Shown piece by piece: positions 34,132-37,548 of a DNA stretch of 37,548 bases. Position 1 is the stretch's first letter. Each line of letters opens with the position of its first letter. Source of the stretch: Ornatilinea sp. (GTDB lineage Bacteria; Chloroflexota; Anaerolineae; Anaerolineales; Anaerolineaceae). A model generated the notes under the pieces. That model was not told the DNA's origin. It was given only the letters and a program-made list of their open reading frames with translations, and made no database searches. The stretch covers positions 1 through 37,548 of the forward strand of contig JAHDQE010000111.1 in NCBI GenBank assembly GCA_018433975.1, in the 5' to 3' direction. The position numbers were made by a program, and so were the translations under genes.

Positions 34132-34808
34132 CACTCCTCCCTCAACACATAGCCAACGCCGCGCACGGTCTGGATCAGGCGCGGGTGCCCGCCGGCTTCC
34201 ATCTTTTTACGCAGATAGCCGATATAGATTTCCAGCACATTGTCATCGCCGCCGAAATCGTAACCCCACACATCGTTCAGGATCTGCCGCCGTTCCAGCA
34301 CCTGGCGCGGGTGTCTCAGCAGGAAATGAAGCAGGTTAAACTCGGTAACCGTCAGCGATAAAGAGAGATCACCCCGTTTCGCTTCGCGCGTGGCCGGGTC
34401 CAGCGAAAGGTCGGCGTAAGCCACTGTCTGGTTTTCGGGGCGTGCCTCTACCCGCCGCAGCATGGCATGGACCCGCGCCACCAGCTCGGCAGGCGCAAAC
34501 GGTTTGACCAGGTAATCATCCGCCCCGCTTTCCAGCCCTTCCACCCGGTTCTCAATCGCATCCCGTGCAGTGAGCATCAAGATCATCGTCTGGTTGGCTT
34601 CATCACGCAGCTTCTGGATGAACGTCAGCCCATCCATTTTCGGCATCATCCAATCCACAATGATCAGATCGGGCTTCTGGGAAGATACCATCGGGAGCGC
34701 CTCCAGGCCATTGCCTGCGGTGAGCACATTCAGGTTCTCATAAACCAGCGTACGCTGGAGCATCTTCAATAATTTTGGATCATCATCCACAATCAAAACG
34801 GTCGGCAT
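34131..34808 (-). CDS. OmpR/PhoB-family response regulator
   Basis: The 225-residue regulator has a receiver domain (VLIVDDDPK; phospho-acceptor Asp52 in IIVDWMMPKMDG; LVKPF) and a C-terminal winged-helix domain (LSLTVTEFNLLHFLL, VRGVGYVLREE). ATG at 34808 has GAGGA 9 bases upstream; the frame extends to 34844 without support. It is first in the operon with the kinase. Its likely targets are the 11-bp-periodic hexamer arrays at 34899-34937 and 35966-36004, because this family binds tandem half-sites of that spacing. A partial copy on minus (34859-34875) suggests autoregulation. Confidence 0.95.
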   Translation of the reverse strand: MPTVLIVDDDPKLLKMLQRTLVYENLNVLTAGNGLEALPMVSSQKPDLIIVDWMMPKMDGLTFIQKLRDEANQTMILMLTARDAIENRVEGLESGADDYLVKPFAPAELVARVHAMLRRVEARPENQTVAYADLSLDPATREAKRGDLSLSLTVTEFNLLHFLLRHPRQVLERRQILNDVWGYDFGGDDNVLEIYIGYLRKKMEAGGHPRLIQTVRGVGYVLREE

Positions 34809-34858
34809 AAAATTTTTCCTCAATCTATAGTACTGCATCTTCAACTATAAGATATTTT

Positions 34859-34875
34859 ACTGAGAAAATGCTGTG
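34859..34875 (-). promoter_or_regulatory. Partial response-regulator site facing the regulator gene
   Basis: On minus, CACAGC (34875-34870) and CTCAGT (34864-34859) are spaced 11 bp apart, like two units of the full arrays. The stretch TTTTCTCAGnAAA occurs inverted here and on plus from 34895. Confidence 0.4.
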
Positions 34876-34898
34876 CAAACAGAATAGAAGGGTGTTTT

Positions 34899-34937
34899 CT
34901 CAGCAAATCCACAGCTTTGTCTTGGTGAATTCACAGC
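34899..34937 (+). promoter_or_regulatory. Hexamer array A (response-regulator operator)
   Basis: CTCAGC at 34899, CACAGC at 34910, CTTGGT at 34921 and CACAGC at 34932 start exactly 11 bp apart. A TAAAAT (34947-34952) lies 15 bp after the start of the last unit, where a -10 would be expected, and the DUF4405 ATG follows at 34998. The same four-unit pattern occurs at 35966-36004. Binding by the adjacent OmpR-type regulator is inferred from spacing and position. Confidence 0.7.
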
Positions 34938-34997
34938 TTGCAGCCCTAAAATTACTTCAATGTTACCAACTTTTATTGTTTGCAAGGAGGCATTAAT

Positions 34998-35513
34998 ATG
35001 TCCGCAAAGACCAATCTTATTCTTGACAGCGCCATCTTCGCCGCATTTCTGGCGGTATCTAATCCTGTTTTGACCGGTATTACCGTTCACGAATGGCTCG
35101 CCCTGGCTTTCGCCGTCGCCGTCATCGTTCATCTTCTCTTCCACTGGGACTGGCTGGTAAAAGTCACCCGGCAATTTTTTCAGAAACTCTTTCACCAATC
35201 CCGGTTAAACTATGTGATCGACGCTCTCTTTTTCATCGCCTTGACCGCCACCATGATCAGCGGCCTGATGATTTCAAAAATTATCCTGCCGACTCTGGGG
35301 ATCGCCCTCAGTGTCAGCCGCAGTTGGAGGATGGTCCATTCCTTCTCCGCAGACGCATCCCTGATTCTGCTCGGTCTTCATTTTGCCCTGCATTTCAAAT
35401 GGGTTGTTTATCAGGCGAAGCGCTATCTGGTATCGCCCATCATCCGCCGGTTCAAACACCCTGTCCCGGACACACTGGCCGTGCAGCCTGTCCGTATCGA
35501 CGAGAGTCGCTGA
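34998..35513 (+). CDS. DUF4405 membrane protein, putative di-haem cytochrome b
   Basis: The 171-residue protein has four membrane segments. Two halves carry the same His pattern: His31-x13-His45-x3-His49 and His114-x13-His128-x3-His132 (in VHEW/VHLLFHW and MVHSF/LHFALHF). This matches the DUF4405 family, whose members look like small cytochrome b or membrane haem proteins; two bis-His haems are plausible. ATG at 34998 follows AAGGAGG by 7 bases; an earlier in-frame start at 34980 is less likely. It is divergent from the two-component operon and behind hexamer array A. The small membrane gene follows after 22 bp. Confidence 0.85.
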   Translation: MSAKTNLILDSAIFAAFLAVSNPVLTGITVHEWLALAFAVAVIVHLLFHWDWLVKVTRQFFQKLFHQSRLNYVIDALFFIALTATMISGLMISKIILPTLGIALSVSRSWRMVHSFSADASLILLGLHFALHFKWVVYQAKRYLVSPIIRRFKHPVPDTLAVQPVRIDESR

Positions 35514-35535
35514 TCAACGACACCCGGAGGCAATC

Positions 35536-35871
35536 ATGAAAATAATTTTACGAGTATCGCTCATCTTACTGGTAGGCCTGCTGGTATCCGGCGCGTTGTA
35601 TCTGGCAGTGGAAAAAACGAATCTTTTCTCGGATGCCAACACCGCCGGAGAAATTGAACAGCAGCCCGCGTTATCCGGTGACGAAGCAGCCCAATTGCCG
35701 GTGCCTTCCGAAGGCCCCGCGGATCACCACAGCGCATCGTTGGAACGCGGCTCTTCCGAAGTTCTCACCTCGCTGGGGAAACTGTCCGGCATCACGGCTC
35801 TGGTATTGTTGGTCCAGGTTTTATTCACCCGTTTCCACAACCGCCGGACGGTTAAAACTCAGGTCGGATAA
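35536..35871 (+). CDS. Small membrane protein of unknown function
   Basis: The 111-residue protein has an N-terminal hydrophobic segment (about 5-25), an acidic Pro/Ala/Glu-rich middle region, and a second segment near the C-terminus (about 84-100) ending in a basic tail (TRFHNRRTVKTQ). Both ends are probably cytoplasmic with the acidic part outside. CGGAGG lies 5 bases before the ATG. It is co-transcribed with the DUF4405 gene and followed by a strong terminator. I recognise no family; context suggests an accessory to the haem protein. Confidence 0.75.
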   Translation: MKIILRVSLILLVGLLVSGALYLAVEKTNLFSDANTAGEIEQQPALSGDEAAQLPVPSEGPADHHSASLERGSSEVLTSLGKLSGITALVLLVQVLFTRFHNRRTVKTQVG

Positions 35872-35911
35872 CAAACATCTAAATCAACACCGGAAATCTT
35901 CTCCTCTCTTG

Positions 35912-35951
35912 AAAAATGCGCCTTCCACTTCCGTGGAGGCGCATTTTTGTT
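35912..35951 (+). terminator. Terminator of the DUF4405 operon
   Basis: A 12-bp outer stem (35912-35923 with 35937-35948) and a 4-bp inner stem with a one-base bulge end in TTTTTGTTT. It sits 15 bases before hexamer array B, so the lipoprotein gene has its own promoter. Confidence 0.92.
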
Positions 35952-35965
35952 TCCACGCATATTCT

Positions 35966-36004
35966 CACAGCTTTTTCACAGCCTTTTCTTGGTTTCCTCA
36001 CAGG
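35966..36004 (+). promoter_or_regulatory. Hexamer array B (response-regulator operator)
   Basis: CACAGC at 35966, CACAGC at 35977, CTTGGT at 35988 and CACAGG at 35999 start exactly 11 bp apart, the same order as array A. Possible -10 hexamers TACTAT (36014) or TATAAA (36017) follow. The array overlaps the -35 position, as class II activator sites do. Confidence 0.7.
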
Positions 36005-36099
36005 ATCGACCGCTACTATAAAGTCATAAGAAAAACAAAGAAATTCAGATCCACCTTACAGATCACTTCTTATGTAAAACTATCGAATGGAGGCAAATC

Positions 36100-36726
36100 A
36101 TGAAAAAGACTATCATCCTGCTCACCCTGCTCGCCGCACTTTTGACCGCCTGCACCGGCGCATCCAGCGCGCAGGTCAATCCCACCCAGACCGGCACGGA
36201 TTTATCCGCCGAAACCCAGCTCGCGGTCGGCACCCTTAAACTCGAAGACACCAACGAGGCTTTAACGGACGAACAGGCCGGCGAATTATTGGTATTATGG
36301 AAAGCGTATAAAGCATTAAGCACCAGTGACATCGCAGCCCAGGCCGAACTCGACGGCCTCAATGACCAGATCCAGGAGACCATGACCACCGCGCAATTGG
36401 ACACCATTTCCGCCATGGACCTGACCCAGCAGGACGTCTTCTCTCTGATGGAGAATCAGGATGTCGGGCCGGAATCATCGCAGCAGAGCGGCAGCGCCGT
36501 TCAAATGGACGCCGGTTTCGCCCCGTCGGATGGCGGCGGAATGGCCGGTGGTACTCCTCCTGATGGCGGCGGCATGGACGTCATGGCGGGCACCGGCCTG
36601 GACATGGGCGCAACCTCCACCAGTGGCGATACCCAGACGGTTTCCAGCACATCAGCTTCCACTACCGTGCCCACCGTTTTGGTAAACACCCTTATCTCCA
36701 CCCTGGAGCAAATAGTCAACGTCTGA
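36100..36726 (+). CDS. Envelope lipoprotein with LTxxQ-like region and Gly/Met-rich tail
   Basis: The 208-residue protein has a lipoprotein signal (LLTAC lipobox, Cys19). The central helical region (about 40-115) has LTDEQAGELLVLWKAYKALS and MTTAQLDTISAMDLTQQD, reminiscent of the LTxxQ repeats of Spy/CpxP-type periplasmic stress proteins. A Gly/Met/Pro-rich stretch (about 135-170) and a Ser/Thr-rich stretch follow, then a short amphipathic end. GGAGG lies close to the ATG. Similarity to Spy is weak and may be only compositional. Its promoter carries hexamer array B, suggesting control by the adjacent two-component system. Methionines in the tail could bind Cu(I), but this is speculative. Confidence 0.82.
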   Translation: MKKTIILLTLLAALLTACTGASSAQVNPTQTGTDLSAETQLAVGTLKLEDTNEALTDEQAGELLVLWKAYKALSTSDIAAQAELDGLNDQIQETMTTAQLDTISAMDLTQQDVFSLMENQDVGPESSQQSGSAVQMDAGFAPSDGGGMAGGTPPDGGGMDVMAGTGLDMGATSTSGDTQTVSSTSASTTVPTVLVNTLISTLEQIVNV

Positions 36727-36762
36727 CATTACGAATTAAATTTCTAGATAAATATAAAAAAT

Positions 36763-36786
36763 GGAGGGCCCGATTTAGGGCCCTCC
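36763..36786. terminator. Terminator between the lipoprotein gene and glmS
   Basis: A 9-bp GC-rich perfect stem (36763-36771 with 36778-36786) has a 6-base loop. On minus it is followed by ATTTTTTAT, and on plus by GTTTATC, so it can serve both convergent genes. Confidence 0.9.
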
Positions 36787-36793
36787 GTTTATC

Positions 36794-37548
36794 TTACTCC
36801 ACCGTCACCGACTTCGCCAGATTCCGGGGCTGGTCCACATCCAGTCCGCGCAGCGTGGCGATCTGGTAAGCAAAGATCTGCAGCGGGATCACCGTGATCA
36901 CCGGGCTGAGCATCCACGGCGTCTCCGGCACCCACAACACATAATCCGCGGTCTCCGCCGCTCGGGCATCCCCATCGGTGGCTACCGCCACCACAATCCC
37001 GCCCCGCGCCTTGGCCTGCTCGATCTGGCTGATCATCTTATCGCGCCACGGGTCGTTGGGCGCGATCGCCAGCACCGGCATTTCTTCGTCCACCAGCGCG
37101 ATCGGACCGTGCTTCATCTCACCCGCCGGGTAAGCCTCGGCGTGCATATACGAAATCTCTTTAAGCTTCAAAGCCCCTTCATAGGCGATCGGCATGTTGA
37201 TTCCCCGCCCCAGATACAGCGCGTTGCGCGCGTCCTTCAGATCCCGGGCTACTTTGAGCACATCGTTTTCCCGGTCCAGGCACTGCCCCACCAGGTGCGG
37301 CACCAGCCGCAGGTCGCACACCAGATCCTGCCGCGTTTTCTCGTCAATCGCCCCCCGCAGGTCCGCCAGCAGCACCGCCAGCATATACAGGTCCACCAGT
37401 GGCGCGGTAAAGGCCTTGGTGGAAGCCACGCCGATCTCCGGACCGGTTTGCATCGAAATAAAGCCGTCCGCCACCCGCATGGCCTGCGAACCGATCACGT
37501 TCACGATCGTCCACAGCGTGGCCCCGTGTTTGCGGGCCTCATCCATCG
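36794..37548 (-). CDS. glmS: Glutamine--fructose-6-phosphate aminotransferase (C-terminal part)
   Basis: About 250 residues of the isomerase half are visible; the start lies beyond the window. The SIS signatures are GPEIGVASTKAFTAPL, LGRGINMPIAYEGALKLKEISYMHAEAY, AGEMKHGPIALVDE and the invariant end DVDQPRNLAKSVTVE. GlmS makes glucosamine 6-phosphate for peptidoglycan and other amino sugars. The sequence here is clearly richer in G+C than the left part of the window. The ATG at 37546 is an internal Met, not the start. Confidence 0.96.
   Translation of the reverse strand, partial: MDEARKHGATLWTIVNVIGSQAMRVADGFISMQTGPEIGVASTKAFTAPLVDLYMLAVLLADLRGAIDEKTRQDLVCDLRLVPHLVGQCLDRENDVLKVARDLKDARNALYLGRGINMPIAYEGALKLKEISYMHAEAYPAGEMKHGPIALVDEEMPVLAIAPNDPWRDKMISQIEQAKARGGIVVAVATDGDARAAETADYVLWVPETPWMLSPVITVIPLQIFAYQIATLRGLDVDQPRNLAKSVTVE

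Noticed and set aside
36540..36600. Gly/Met-rich codons in the lipoprotein as a tandem DNA repeat
   Set aside because: The stretch is compositionally biased, but units differ in length and sequence; no true tandem repeat is present.
1..37548. CRISPR arrays, insertion sequences, phage or toxin-antitoxin genes
   Set aside because: No regularly spaced long repeats, transposase motifs, integrase or small toxin gene pairs were seen on either strand.

Overview
The window looks like a chromosomal segment from a member of the Chloroflexota, most likely an Anaerolineae-type bacterium. This is inferred from the mix of gene families: a membrane-anchored Ser/Thr kinase, a SepIVA-like coiled-coil protein beside coaD, a TIGR03960/TIGR03936 radical SAM pair, a very large LuxR/MalT-type ATPase regulator, and a long secreted lipoprotein with NHL-like blades and an unusual hydrophobic C-terminal tail. 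No 16S gene or other decisive marker is present. Base composition is near 50% G+C by eye and rises towards the right end.

Layout. Positions 37-912 (minus) hold a DUF971 protein and a membrane-anchored SH3-like protein. Divergent from these, 1025-9819 (plus) is a housekeeping block: kinase, rpe, [rpmB on minus], Asp23/YloU, FakA, DegV/FakB, recG, coaD, SepIVA-like. Its order closely follows the Bacillus prkC-rpe-rpmB-yloU-yloV-recG region. Positions 9901-13780 (minus) carry folC and lon, with overlapping ends. Positions 13945-17692 (plus) carry a DUF503 protein, an SDR lacking the usual catalytic Tyr/Lys, and the two radical SAM genes, followed by tRNA-Arg(CCG). Positions 17993-22041 (minus) carry an MFS exporter with an operator-like palindrome, a ferric-reductase-like flavocytochrome and a lipoate-protein ligase. 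A possible small RNA lies on the plus strand between the first two. A GNAT acetyltransferase (22288, plus) follows. Then comes a minus-strand set at 22775-28270: a MalT-like regulator, a terminator, a 4-TM protein, a CPBP protease, a medium-chain reductase and a 77-residue conserved protein.

From 28464 a 1364-residue secreted lipoprotein gene runs on plus and converges with a histidine kinase/response regulator operon (32683-34808, minus). Divergent from the regulator are a DUF4405 multi-histidine membrane protein plus a small membrane protein (34998-35871), then a separately terminated lipoprotein gene (36100-36726). The window ends inside glmS (minus).

The most interesting signal is in the right arm. 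Two intergenic regions, 34899-34937 and 35966-36004, carry the same array of four hexamers at exact 11-bp spacing: C(T/A)CAGC, CACAGC, CTTGGT, CACAG(C/G). This is the geometry expected for an OmpR/PhoB-type response regulator. The arrays sit upstream of the DUF4405 operon and of the lipoprotein gene, and a partial reverse-strand copy faces the regulator operon. Together they suggest a small, self-contained two-component regulon that controls a putative haem-b membrane protein and a Gly/Met-rich envelope lipoprotein.
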